DNA of 64,000 nt from Coix lacryma-jobi var. lacryma-jobi (Eukaryota > Streptophyta > Magnoliopsida > Poales > Poaceae). The stretch is taken from assembly GCA_009763385.1 (NCBI GenBank), contig CM019827.1, positions 115,347,204-115,411,203 on the forward strand, written 5' to 3'. The notes under the pieces are model-generated. The model searched no databases, was not told where the DNA came from, and saw nothing but the letters and a program-made list of their open reading frames with translations. The translations under genes were made by a program, and so were the position numbers. The number at the start of each line of letters is the position of its first letter. The stretch's first letter is position 1. Below are positions 47,300 through 58,538 of this stretch, in pieces.

Positions 47300-48127
47300 T
47301 TCCTCTGCCTCTCCCTCCTCCCTGTCGCCCCGCTTGTTCTTCTTTTGTCGCTCTTCTGAGGGGAATTGATCCTACTGTTGCTGGCGCGTACGACGAGCAT
47401 CCAAAGATCTCTGATTTCAATTACATCCCCGACTGCAGACGAAACAGACTCAGAGGATTAGATAGGAACACCAACACCAACACCAAGGGATTACCAACCT
47501 TGGACTGGTTGGGACAAATCCTGAAATTAATGAAGAGTAGAAGTACCAAGAGAGAAGTACCTTAGCTCGGGCCCGGCGGCTAGTACGATGCCGTGGTCAT
47601 CCAAGGCATGCAACGCCCTTGAACTGAAAGGCGAGAAATGATTGAAGAAATGGAGATGGAGTAGTAGCTCATGGAGAGAGCCGAGTCAAGAATTGGGTAC
47701 CGTGGGGTTAGGACCGGTTGGGGATGGGGCTGCTACCACTACTACTTTTCCTCTCCCGGATCCTGTAGCGGCGGAAGAGGGCTCGCGGTGGAACGGGGGG
47801 CGAAGTATCCTGGGGAGGCGGAGCCCTCCGCCCCCCGGCATATGCATATTCACACCGCCGCCGCCTCTTTTTCATCTCCCCTGTCTCTTGTCTGGCGCTC
47901 GGACAGCGACGCCACGACTTGGGGTCCGTTGGAACTTGGAACAGCAGGGTGACCTGATGACGGACGCAGGGCAGCGCGGCGATTCCCTCGTTTCCGTGAC
48001 GACCCGCTCGCTGGGCGGTCGGCCCCACGACCGAGGCCGTGCTGCAGGCCTTCTTCTCTTCTCTGCATGCCTGCATGTTCATCAGCCGGCTGGAATCATT
48101 GATCACGAGGTGATTTTTCAGCATTGA
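47300..48127 (-). promoter_or_regulatory. 5' leader and promoter region of SPL1
   Basis: GC-rich sequence upstream of the SPL1 start. Short frames on both strands have no recognised motifs. A 5' leader exon and intron may be present but cannot be fixed by eye. Confidence 0.4.
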
Positions 48128-49086
48128 ACCGCATCTTCCAACACAGAACCTGCGTACTGTATATAAGACGCTTAAAGCATAATTTTGATCATTTATTTCT
48201 TTAAAAATATTTGTTGTAAAGTGGTATATATATACTTTTATAAAATGATTTTTAAGATAAATTTATTTATATGATTTATACATTTTTAAACTCAATAATT
48301 TAAAAGTTATTCATGATTTATATTTCCAATGTTTGATCGAAATATTTTCCAAAACGTCTTCCATTTGCGATACGGAGGGAGTATATGTTCTTTCTCGTCA
48401 GGCCGCCCGCCCTTTGGGCTGCTAACTCTAAGCCAATTTCTAATTATATTAGGTATATTAGGTTTTAACGATAGTTTATAATATAATAAAATTCACGTAA
48501 CACTTTCATATATTAGTAAAATATGTATATAAATCTAACTCTTGTTGAAGAACTAGATTTTTTCTTTCTTGCATTAAAGTAAAATACTAAAAACTAGTTT
48601 ATGAATCATCTATTGTGGATGACTTTACTAGTTTCTTTCTAGATAACAAAATAGATATTTTCAAGGTGTGTTACCTCTGTGAAGCTTTATGAGTACTCCC
48701 TCTATAAAGAAACTCAAGTTTTGTCAATTAACTATTTTAACTTTAATTAAATTTATAGTGTATAATCAATATCGGTCTTCAACTAGATTTACTAAATGTA
48801 TTTTATAACTAATTTAATAATATTATTTTGTATTATTAATACTAATACTCTTTTATATAATTTTGATTAAACTTTGCATCGTTTTGACTCCTTAAAAGTG
48901 AGAATTGTATCTTTTTATGGGAGAAAAGAATAACTAATACAACTACCATTATTTGTCGTCCTAAATTATATAGTTTGTTTAGCTTTTTTATATAAGTTAT
49001 TTTTTTCAACTTTGACCGACACTTATGCGATATAGTAAACTAACTTATGAAAAGTAAATACATATCCTCCACTCTCTAGAGAATAA
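48128..49086. other. AT-rich block with Stowaway-like remnants
   Basis: A right terminus GCGATACGGAGGGAG (ending about 48380) without a matching left end, and a second candidate beginning CTCCCTCTATAAAGAAAC at about 48694. No gene is recognised. Confidence 0.5.
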
Positions 49087-49102
49087 GATTCCTAACCGGT
49101 TT

Positions 49103-49370
49103 TTTTTATCTGGGTACAACTTTGGACGCACACAACCCACACACCACACGCACACACACGCGTGCGTGTCCGTACACACGCAAAGAAAGAGATTGGGAGA
49201 CTCGTCGCCTCCAGTGCGCGGAAAACGCGCAGTACCACCGAACGCGCACGCGTGCGTGTACCCCTGCAAATTCTGGATAAAATCCAGAAAAGGTGCGATC
49301 ACCAGGGTTTGAACTCTGGTGGGTAGCGTCCCACTGGACAGGCCTACCACTGGACTACAAGCCTATTCGC
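49103..49370 (-). mobile_element. tRNA-derived SINE with 14-17 bp target duplication
   Basis: On the minus strand it begins GCGAATAGGCTTGTAGTCC with box A (TAGTCCAGTGG) and box B (GAGTTCAAACC), then a GT/CA-rich body and an A-run tail (T-run at 49100-49107 on +). The flanks GATTCCTAACCGGTTTT (49087-49103 and 49371-49387) are direct repeats, the mark of target-primed insertion. Confidence 0.85.
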
Positions 49371-49392
49371 GATTCCTAACCGGTTTTACTAA

Positions 49393-49737
49393 GGGCGTCC
49401 GCAATGGTGTTCAAATCGCTACCTATTTGATCTCTAGGAAGAATGCTATTGGTTCTCAATGACAACTTACAAATAGCTAGCTAGATGAGACATATAAATA
49501 AATACTATTTTGATGAGGCAACTTACAAAAGTAGCACTCTTATTGGCCATCGAGAAGAGAGATCAAATAGCTAGCTATTAGGAAGTCGCTAGCTATTTAA
49601 TCTCTCTCCTCGATAGCCAATAAGAGTGCGACCTTTTTATTATTTTTATACACCATCTCGCTAGCTATTTGTAAAGTGCTATTGAGAGCCAATAGAATTC
49701 CTCCTAGCTAGCTATTTGACAACCATTGCGGATGGCC
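49393..49737. mobile_element. Tourist-like MITE with TAA target duplication
   Basis: Terminal repeats GGGCGTCCGCAATGG and CCATTGCGGATGGCC, inner palindromic words (CTAGCTATTTG) on both halves, and TAA directly on both sides (49390-49392 and 49738-49740). This fits PIF/Harbinger MITEs. Confidence 0.9.
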
Positions 49738-49740
49738 TAA

Positions 49741-50165
49741 GAGCAGTAGTAGGAGATAAAATAGATATTGGAGCCCTAATTAATATATTTGTCACTCCAT
49801 AACTCGAACTCACGCTTTATGGGAGGGCCTACATGTATGCACAACAAGAGATACCCATGCTGGCCACCAATATATAGAAAATCACTGAAGCACTTCCAAT
49901 CCCACTTTCCCCACCATGTTGTATGCCTCTCCGTACAATATAGGAGCATCATCAATGACGTCTACAAAGAGGAAACGACCAAAATATGTCAATTTCGACA
50001 ATCGTGGATCTAATTTGCTAGCTTTCTTAGCGGTGACCTAGAGGAGTAATATATTCGTATCGATGAGACAATCATAATAATAAAATCGACTTTTGATATC
50101 TAACATGCAATTGGTCCATCGATTATCCAACAATGTGCATGCCTTAAAGGCTCACAACAAGCATG
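49741..50165. other. no feature recognised
   Basis: AT-rich spacer without supported genes or repeats. Confidence 0.4.
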
Positions 50166-50404
50166 CACTACAGCAGAATCAGACTTCGCCGAGTGCCGCA
50201 CTCGGCAAAGAGCACTAGGCAAAAAAATATCGGTAAAGGGCTCTTTGCCGAGTGCCAAATATCGGGCACTCGGCGAAGGCTTTGCCGAGTGCTGGCAAAG
50301 AAAAAATGAAAAAAATCCAAAAAATAGAGAAAAACTTTTATTAAATCGGGGGCACCAGTTTTCCTCGAAATCGCAAGTCTTGGTATTTTTCAAGCAATTT
50401 TCTC

Positions 50405-50480
50405 TCACGCAGTCAGCAGGATTCGAACTCACGACCTCTCATTCGCGCGGAGCCTCCTCTATCACTGCACTACACACATA
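50405..50480 (-). repeat. tRNA-like (SINE head) sequence inside the CACTA end
   Basis: Minus strand carries TAGTGCAGTGATAGAGG and GAGTTCGAATCC in box A / box B spacing, without a complete cloverleaf. Confidence 0.35.
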
Positions 50481-50554
50481 TGCATTTCATCTTCGTTTCG
50501 GTTACCTATATATTATACTAAACCGAGTATAACTTGCTTATTTGAGGCTCTAAA

Positions 50555-50935
50555 CGAATTCAAATCAAAAAGTTGTCAACTATAAAGTTTTCTAATTTTT
50601 TGAGATCTACAACTTTTATTTTGGTAGTTTTTCCATCTGAGGTCATTTATAAAAATTTGAATTTGAAATTTGACAATTTGAAACGTAGTTTTCGTTGACA
50701 AGATGATTTCAAATCAAAAGGTTGTCAACACCAAAGTTTCATAACTTTTTGAGATCTACAACTTTCATTTTGGTCATTTCTCCATCCGAGGTGTTTTCAA
50801 AAATTCGAATTTTAAAATTTTCAAATTCGAACGCAGTTTTGCATAACTAGATGACTTCAAATTAAAAAGTTATCAACTACAAAATTTCATAACTTGTCAA
50901 GATCTACAAAGTTTATTTTGGTTGTTTGACCATTT
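50555..50935 (+). repeat. three diverged direct repeats of about 150 bp
   Basis: The phrases TTCAAATCAAAAAGTTGTCA and TTTTTGAGATCTACAACTTT recur at about 50559, 50709 and 50849 with substitutions. Confidence 0.8.
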
Positions 50936-51549
50936 ATGCATCCGACATTATGGTTCTAATATTATTCACAAACATTATATATCACTCTTGTAGTTTTATA
51001 AACTACCGAAGAGATATATAAGATTTGTGAACGAATTTATTTTAAGTTTGTCAAATGAAGAAATCACCAAAACAAAAATTGTTCATCTTGATAAGATAAC
51101 CAAATTTGCAGTTAAAAACTTTTTCATTTGGATTAATTTACTGCTTCAAAATATAATTTAAAAACTGGCTTTGCCGAGTGTCAAAAAAACACACTAGGCA
51201 AAGACCCGACCACGTGGCACAGTTCGGGGCCACATGCTTTGCCGAGTGCCACGTGGCTGACACTCGGCAAAGAGGTGCTCTTTGCCGAGTGCCGCCATGC
51301 TGGCACTCGGTAAAGAGCTCTTAGCCTAGTGCCTTTCTTTGCCGAGTGTGGGACACTCGGCAAAGCATCCTTTGCCTTGTGTTTGCGCTTTGCCGAGTGC
51401 CACGTGGCCGGCACTCGGCAAAGAGGCTCTTTGCCCAGTGCCCAAAATTTGGCACTCGGCAAAGCCCCAGGCACGCGCCAGACTTCGGATGCCAATCCCA
51501 CACTGCGCATTTAATGCGTTCACCTACTCCGATCACGTCCTCTGAAACC

Positions 51550-52398
51550 CAACGTGCGCCACAGTAAACCGGAGCCACAGTCAAATCTCGCTTTCACCTC
51601 AACTATGGGCAAAAAGGCGCAAGTACAGCATTATCCGGCCATACCTTGCACTGTAGCACCCTCGAGCCACCTCTCGAAGCCTAGATTCCCGCTGTTCAGC
51701 CGGGCTTTCCGGGACTTGCCCATACCTGCGGGGGCTCGAGCCCCACGTAAACGCCACCTCGAGGCCGGCCCTGCGCCCCTCGAGTCCTGACGGCTTTCCT
51801 GCTATTGGAGGACAGGTACCCCAAGACCCGGAGGAACCCTGCCACGTTATGTACGCGCCGGGATGGGCGCTGCATGACCTCCACGTCGCCACGTCTCCAC
51901 GTCCGCGCCAGGGATGGAGGCCACGCTTCAAGGACGCTTCAACAGTAGCCCCCACGCCGACTACAGTGACCCCGACAAGACATAATTCCTACCCTCTATC
52001 GTATTAGGCATCATACATCCCGACTCCTGTATCATCCCTGTGTAACCCTGGCCTCCTCTTGCTCTATAAAAGAGGACACCAGGGGTCTTCACGCACCCGG
52101 TGACACAACTCCACGATAGACAAGTCTAGATCCACCTCCACTCGGGTCAGCACACAAGCCCATACAACACCATACCTAGACGAGTCCGGACTCCGGTCCA
52201 AGCTTGTTGAGCTTGTAACGCCCCTGTACAAGCACTTAGGTGCAAGTAATACAAGACCATCCTCCCCCCGCTGGACGTAGGGCCTTCTTCGCCCGAACCA
52301 GGATAAATCCTTGTGTCATCTTGCATCACCATCCAGGAAGAGAGCACGCAATCATAATTACTAGTTGGTGACATACCCCCGGGGTAGAAACACCGACA
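51550..52398 (+). repeat. LTR-like fragment inserted in the CACTA element
   Basis: GC-rich first part, a TATA box at 52065, an AATAC-rich right part and an end GAAACACCGACA at 52398 look like the U3-R-U5 of an LTR on the + strand. The expected TGTCGGT start is not found, so the left side is truncated or unclear; no target duplication is proven. Confidence 0.5.
52065..52070 (+). promoter_or_regulatory. TATA box in the LTR-like fragment
   Basis: TATAAA in CTCTATAAAAGAGG, a typical plant promoter box. Confidence 0.5.
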
Positions 52399-52439
52399 AT
52401 ATATACAAGCTTAGTCTATACTTTAAGCATGCAAGCTAG

Positions 52440-55400
52440 GGATCGAAAAATTACCTTTGGAGGATGTCTATCATATCTTGGTAATCTTCTTGCGGTTTGC
52501 TCAACGAGTCATAGATTAACACATTGTTGTGTTTGAGATCGATGACCATCAGTATCCAGTGATAGTTTTTCATACACATGATTCATATATATATTATTAG
52601 GGTTAAGTAAAATAAAATGTGCACATACTTATTATTAACTATATATGTCTCACGCACTTAAAGTTGTATGGGAAGAGAATTCTTTCTCTATCTTTTTGGT
52701 TCACGAAGAACCTCATGAGATTCGTACACGACTCATCGCTCCAAGTCGCTGAAGGGTTTGGAGCCTTGAAAACAACATATGGATCAACAAACCCAACAGA
52801 ATTGTCATGTTTATCTCTGAGCTGAGTCATCTGATATCTGCAAAATATCGAGTCGAGTCGATACTACGTACTATATACACATACTAGAGAGTTCAATGAA
52901 AACTATAAAAGAAACACTTACAAACAATAGTAGCTAAGGAGCGATTTGTCCCGTGCGTCCATATGACATAGCTGGTGTAATTCCTCCATCTGGAGTAAGA
53001 TTAGGTCATCGCCACGGAAGTAGTGATGGTTCCGAATTCGGACAGAAATCCAATTGACATCACCACCTTTAGAAGCCTCTATGCACCATTTGTTGATTGC
53101 AAACATTTGTGTACCAAGTACATGTAAGTGATTGGGGTTCATTAGACTCCTGCCCGGTGCAAAATTTCTCCTCCATTCATCAACTACTTCCGCTCGTGGA
53201 AACTCCGGCCCAGTAGCAATATTGGCAATCGTGTCGTACGGGAGACCGCTGTCAATGAATTTTTTTTTCCATTGAGTCCATCTCAGACAAACTACTGGTC
53301 TCTCCAGATTTCCTTTGTACTCTGCCCATGTTTGAACCATACTGATTTTCCACAAATAACGGGGACAAAGGTCTTGATGTTTCCCCGAGCTGTGGAACAC
53401 CCTTTCCCACTTTCTTCTTGTTGAATTGTTGTTCTTTTGCAGACTTGATTAGAGAGCGTTCGTAGTCTAATTTTTGAGGAGCCTTTCGGGCTTCACGCAT
53501 CTTGATACCATGTTGGTCCACCTTTTTCCTTAACTCCTGTGGGTTTAACAAGAGGTAAGGCTTTTCTGGGTTTCTCTTCGCTTTAGCAGTGGCCTTTGAT
53601 TCCTCTAAAAAAATTCGCACATCTTTTTTCACCGAAATTTCTAACTCCTCATCAGTCTGTTCATAAGCTAATTTCTCCTGGGCTTTTTTTCCTGATGTAG
53701 GAGCCTTCTTCTTTGGAGGTGGGGCCTTCGGTTCTATGGTGACGGACCGCTTCATAGGGCCGCGCGGTGGAGGTTGTGGCGTTGGAGCCCGCGGTGGAGG
53801 AGATGGCGGTGCCGGTGGCGGTGTTGGAGCCCGCGGTGGAGGTTGTGGCGTTGGAGCCCGCGGTGGAGGAGATGGTGGGGCCGGTGGCGGTGTTGGAGCC
53901 CACGGTGGAGGTTGTGGCGTTGGAGCCCGTGGTGGAGATCTTTGTGCAGGAGATGGGGTTGAAGCCGTGTCCTCCAACACATCGTCACCGCCCGCAGCAC
54001 TATGATGCGCTGGAGAATGACGAACTGGACTATAGTTCCTGCTACGCAAAACAACGAATGATGTGAGCATCCAATTAATATATACATATAGGAAGTTAGT
54101 GTAATAAAAATTGTTTCTCGTTCACGCGCACTACCTATGGTGAGGATCTTGATCAGTAGGAGGAGGTTGCGACAGTGACACTCCAGGAATAATAATGAAG
54201 CGCTTGCGCCAGCAAATAAATGCCTTCTCCGCTTCACCTAAAGTCTTCTCCCCATCTCCCCCTTCGATTTCCAGTGCCACACTGCCACAACTTGTCTCAA
54301 CCCTATCCACCGAGACGCTAGCGTATCCGGCTGGCACTGGTTGACCATGGATTCTTGGTGTTCTTGTGCGGTCGATAGGGTTTACAACACCGACAGCCAC
54401 CTTTTTCGTGGCATTTCCATCTGGAATGTGCAGCTCACAAGTAGTAAAAGGTTTTTTAACGTCATCCACGGGGAAGCGTAGCTTGGAGTCATCTTGAATG
54501 GTTGGTAATTCCGTGGAGGCGCAGCTGCTTTTCATCTGACCTGGGGGGCTAATGTTCGCTTGAGGCTGTTGTGATGATGTACCTTGCCCACTCGTCATTT
54601 GACTAAGTGCCGTTTGCACTTGCCTTTTGATTTCCTCCTGCATCCATTCTTCACGAGATTTGTCACGCTCTTGTGTTTACAGAACATACTCCTCCAACTT
54701 GTAGATCCGCTCTGCCTCCTCATCCTTCTTTCTTTGGTGGCTTCTGTAACTTTCTCGATCCGCTTCGAAGGAATGCAGCCACGAAATGGCCCCAAAGCCT
54801 TTCGTACGCCCACCGTGCTCAGGATTCTCCAGCGCGTACGTGAGTTCATCCTTCTCTCTGTTGGGCTTGAACTCGCCAGCCAACACCGCACTTCGTGCTT
54901 GAACTAGCCTTTGTGCTGTTCTTGAAATTTCCGAGCCCTAATCAAGCTCCCCGTCATTAGGGTTTATGGTTCCCCCATGAGCGTAGAACCAATTCCTGGA
55001 CCGTTCACTCCAATTTCTTCTTATTGTATCCGGGACTACCCCCTGGCAAGCATCTCCTGTTCATGTCTCTCCCACTTTGGAAGGGCAGTCTTATAGCCAC
55101 CTGATCCTAAATGATGGTGGTATTTCTTCTAAGCTGCATTCTGTTTGTTTACTCTGATACGAGCCTCGCTCTCTTGTGATCTTTTAAACTGTACAAATTC
55201 ATCCCAATCGGCCCTTATCTTGACATACGCCTTAGAGTTGAAATCTGGCGTCTCGTTCTTCAGCACAAACTTGTTGTACAATTTCTTCTTCCAGTCCTGA
55301 AAAAGTGTGGCCATCTTCTTCATTGTCCACTCCCGAATTCGCCTCTGCAGCTCCTCATCATCCGTGTCGAACGAGAAATGAGCTTGGATGTCATCCCAGA

Positions 55401-55917
55401 CTAGCTGCTTGTCAAGATTGGAGACATAACAGATCTCGGGAGCACTTCGCCTCTCTTTCCATTCACGGGCACTTATCGGAATCCGATCTCTCACAAGGAA
55501 CCCACAGTGAAAGACATATTTCTGTGCATTGGGTCCTAGTGGTTGGCCTGTAGCCATATCAAATTCGGAGATTACATGACGGCCCTTCAACGGCCTCTTT
55601 GGCCCTCGTTTTGGTCTGCTCTGCCCCGTCGCAGACGTCGATCCAGAGGGCTACATATAGGTAAAGACACGAAGATGAAACCCTAATACAAGTTGAAATA
55701 AAACCTAATCAAGTAATAAAGTAAATGTAAACCCTAACACGACATATTGTATATATACCTCGCCTGTATTGCCTTCTTCCATCTCAACTTGTTGTTCAGG
55801 GGGATTTTCATCATGCATTGTCATGTCTTCGTAATTCAATAAGTATTGACTCCCGTCATCGCCGCCGGCGATGATATTCATCATTTCGTCCTCCATGTTC
55901 TCATTTGGGTCGGCCAT
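52440..55917 (-). pseudogene. CACTA second gene (TNP1/Transposase_24-like with ULP1-type peptidase domain)
   Basis: Starts MADPNENMEDEMM at 55917 (exon to about 55760), continues at about 55650 with a plant-transposase type domain (IREWTMKKMATLFQDWKKKL; to 55140), a conserved region near 54500-54200 (LRFPVDDVKKPFTTCELHIP, ending in WRKRFIIIPG), a Pro-rich repeat tract and a Lys-rich linker (53930-53260), and a C-terminal cysteine-peptidase like part in which NYHWILMVIDL and LIYDSLSKPQ (52440-52535) resemble the His and Asp regions of the ULP1/C48 family. The catalytic Cys region is not seen; the gene stops where the LTR-like fragment begins. Several in-frame stops and frame changes (near 55130, 54670, 53400) make it non-functional. 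Such genes accompany TNP2 in grass CACTA elements. Confidence 0.75.
53757..53940 (-). repeat. Pro-rich coding minisatellite
   Basis: About three copies of a 60-bp-class unit (GGTGGAGGTTGTGGCGTTGG on +) encode the PPPRAPTPQ repeat of the CACTA second gene. Confidence 0.85.
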
Positions 55918-55979
55918 TTCTGCGAATATTAAAATATATATACAATATGATCGAACACTTAGAGGAGCTTTATACACTT

Positions 55980-56640
55980 AGAGGTGTTTGGGGTTTGGGG
56001 TTTAGGGTTTAGGTAATTCAACATTAAAAATAACATATATTCGTAAAGAGGCAATTCAACTTTAAAAATATGGTTTAGGGTTTGGGGTTAGGGTTTGGGA
56101 TTTTACATGTAATCGCAAACATTAAAAATAACATATATTCGTAAAGAGGCAATTCAACTTTAAAAATATGGTTTAGGGTTTCGGGTTTAGGGGTTTAGGG
56201 TTTGGGGTTTAGGGTTTGGAGTTAAGGTTTGGGGTTTTACATGTAATCGCGAACATTAAAAATAACATATATTCGTAAAGAGGCAATTCAACTTTAAAAA
56301 TATGGTTTAGGGTTTAGTGGTTTAGGGGTTTGGGGTTCGAGGTTTAGGGTTTGGGGTTTTACATGTAATCGCGAACATTAAAAATAACATATATTCGTAA
56401 AGAGGCAATTCAACTTTAAAAATATGGTTTAAGGTTTTGGGTTTAGGGGTTTAGGGTTTAGGGTTTAGGGTTTGGGGTTTTACATGTAATCGCAAACATT
56501 AAAAATAACATATATTCGTAAAGAGGCAATTCAACTTTAAAAATATGGTTTAGGGTTTCGGGTTTAGGGGTTTAGGGGTTTAGGGGTTTGGGGTTTGGGG
56601 TTTAGGGTTTGGGGTTAGGGTTTGGGTGTTTGGGGTTTTA
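55980..56640. repeat. tandem array with telomere-like GGGTTTAG stretches
   Basis: Six copies of a unit: CATTAAAAATAACATATATTC plus GTAAAGAGGCAATTCAAC, then ATATGGTTTAGGG followed by 30-90 bp of TTTAGGG/TTTGGGG-like repeats and TTTTACATGTAATCGC. Unit lengths vary between about 115 and 150 bp because the TTTAGGG part varies. It lies between the two CACTA genes. Confidence 0.9.
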
Positions 56641-56699
56641 CATGTAATCGCGAACATTAAAAATAACATATATTCGTAAAGAGGCAATTCAACTTTAAA

Positions 56700-57560
56700 A
56701 ATATTTCTAAGTGTTAATACATGTTTAAACACATCCAAGTGATTTTCTATGGCATTCCAACATGACACATGATTTTCTATGAACACATATTTCTAAGAGT
56801 AATAAATACATGATTAAACACGTCCTTGTCACATGATTTACATACTGTGGACGAGAATGACGACGGACAGCAGCGAGGAAAACGACGGTGCGGATGACAG
56901 TGGACGACGGACGAGGTCGGTGGAGCGGTCACCAGGATTACAGGTCGACGCGGCCTGTCACTTTTTATCTACATGTGTATACATATATTTGTTAGGTTAA
57001 AAAAACATATATATGATTTTCCTTTTTCTATAAATATATTACTTTCTTTTTCTAAATATATTTATTTATTTTCTATATATATCAATTTTTTCTTTTTCTA
57101 TATATATTATTTTCTATTTAACTTTTTTATTTTTTTTTCACTCACACGTATTGCACACACACGCACACCATACACATGCACACATGAACACCACACTGCA
57201 CACAACACACACACGAACACCACACACTGCACACGCACGGCGGCGAGGATGGACGAGCTGGCTGGCTAGGACGGAGGAGCTCAACGCCGGCGCGGAGGAC
57301 GAGGACGAGGGAGGCCGAGGCGCGCTCGACGGCGGCGCGAGGACAAGTATGTGGGGAGGCACGGTACGGCCTGGGAGCTCGACGGCGCCGGCGCGGAGGA
57401 CAAGGGACGAGGACGAGCCGAGGCCGAGGCTCGACGGCGACGAGGGAGGCCGAGGCTCGACGGCGCGGACAGAGGCTCGACGACGAGGAGAGCTCGAGGG
57501 CGGCGGCGCGGACGGAGGCGGCACAACTGCGTCGATCTGGAAAGGTTGGAGGGCACTGTG
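56700..57560. other. spacer between the CACTA genes, GC-rich and CA-rich parts
   Basis: A CACACAC-rich stretch at about 57140-57235 is followed by GACGAGG-rich sequence to 57550. Open frames here follow from composition; no motif is recognised. Confidence 0.45.
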
Positions 57561-57579
57561 CGCTATATACCCGGAGGGC

Positions 57580-57658
57580 CTTTAGTCCCGGGCCGTATTA
57601 TGCACCGGGACTAAAGACCCCTTTAGTCCCGGTGCGTAAGACGGCCCGGGACTAAAGG
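57580..57658. repeat. inverted copies of CTTTAGTCCCGG / CCGGGACTAAAG
   Basis: Four alternating copies of the word within 79 bp; they can fold into hairpins. This word is the subterminal repeat of a grass CACTA family (also seen at 17735-17780). Confidence 0.85.
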
Positions 57659-58538
57659 GTCCTTTCCCACCATAGTTTTGGGTTTTCAGTATTTTGGGGT
57701 TTGTATTAAGTTTTCACTATATAAATATATTGTAATTCTTGTTAATTGCATAGTAAATTGAATAGTAGGCATAAAATTACTTTAAAATAACAGTTATATT
57801 TCCTTTGACCTTATTGCATAGTAGAAAATTTTGTAACATAAATTCTTTTCTTTTTTTATAATAACGAATATAAATGTAAATAACCATTCATATTTTGTTA
57901 ATGCAAAAATATAATGTTCAATTTAAATTTAAAAAATTGTAGGCTTTCAATAAAAAATTTATTTTCACATCATTTGGACGTTAATCTTTTGTTTACAACC
58001 TAAAAAACCATTGCCCAATTTCGTTCTACGCGACAGATGGAGTAGTTTTAGATTTTTAAATTTTGTTTTCTTTTTAAATATATCTTAAATCTTTCTAATT
58101 GAACAGAAAATTAAATATTTGATATACTTTCTTTTAAAAATTAGTATGAGATTCTTTTTGCTTTAGTTTACAGAAGAAAATGTTAAATTTTAGTATCTTC
58201 TTATATGTATTTTGATGATTCACATCTAGAGGAGCACATAATCAATGATCACTACTAAATATATATATAAATCCATTATTAAATAAATGAAGTCTTAATT
58301 AATTAATTATTACATAATATCTTTACAACCCACTATTTAGCGGGCACAACTGTGAACCTCCTCTTGACATATGTCCCTTGGTTATGATCATTCCTTAACC
58401 ATTGAGTTTCCTCATTGTTTAACAAAATGCTTGGCTCTTTGTTCACTTTGAATGACGGAATTCAGTCATCTCTTTCATAATCACCTGACATGTCTAACTT
58501 GTCCTCAATTCCGACAATGTTTCTTTTCACTGAAAGAA
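57659..58538. other. AT-rich spacer, no gene recognised
   Basis: No coding motif, RNA or repeat is supported in this stretch downstream of the TNP2 pseudogene. Confidence 0.4.

Larger units (their letters stand above)
50166..51480. mobile_element. CACTA transposon terminus with subterminal repeats
   Basis: Starts CACTACAGCAGAATCA and has numerous GGCACTCGGCAAAG and CTTTGCCGAGTGC copies at 50190-50295 and at 51170-51470. It is probably the 3' end of the minus-strand CACTA element whose genes lie at 52440-61732, or a separate non-autonomous copy. No right-hand TAGTG end is present before the LTR-like block at 51550. Confidence 0.8.

Noticed and set aside
49290..49370. Possible minus-strand tRNA gene
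   Set aside because: It is the head of a SINE with target duplication and T-run tail, not a free tRNA.
53736..54005. Glycine-rich plus-strand frames
   Set aside because: They are the complement of the Pro-rich repeat in the minus-strand CACTA gene.
57151..57585. 144-codon plus-strand frame near the CA-rich stretch
   Set aside because: Built from CACAC and GACGAGG repeats; amino-acid composition is that of simple repeats.
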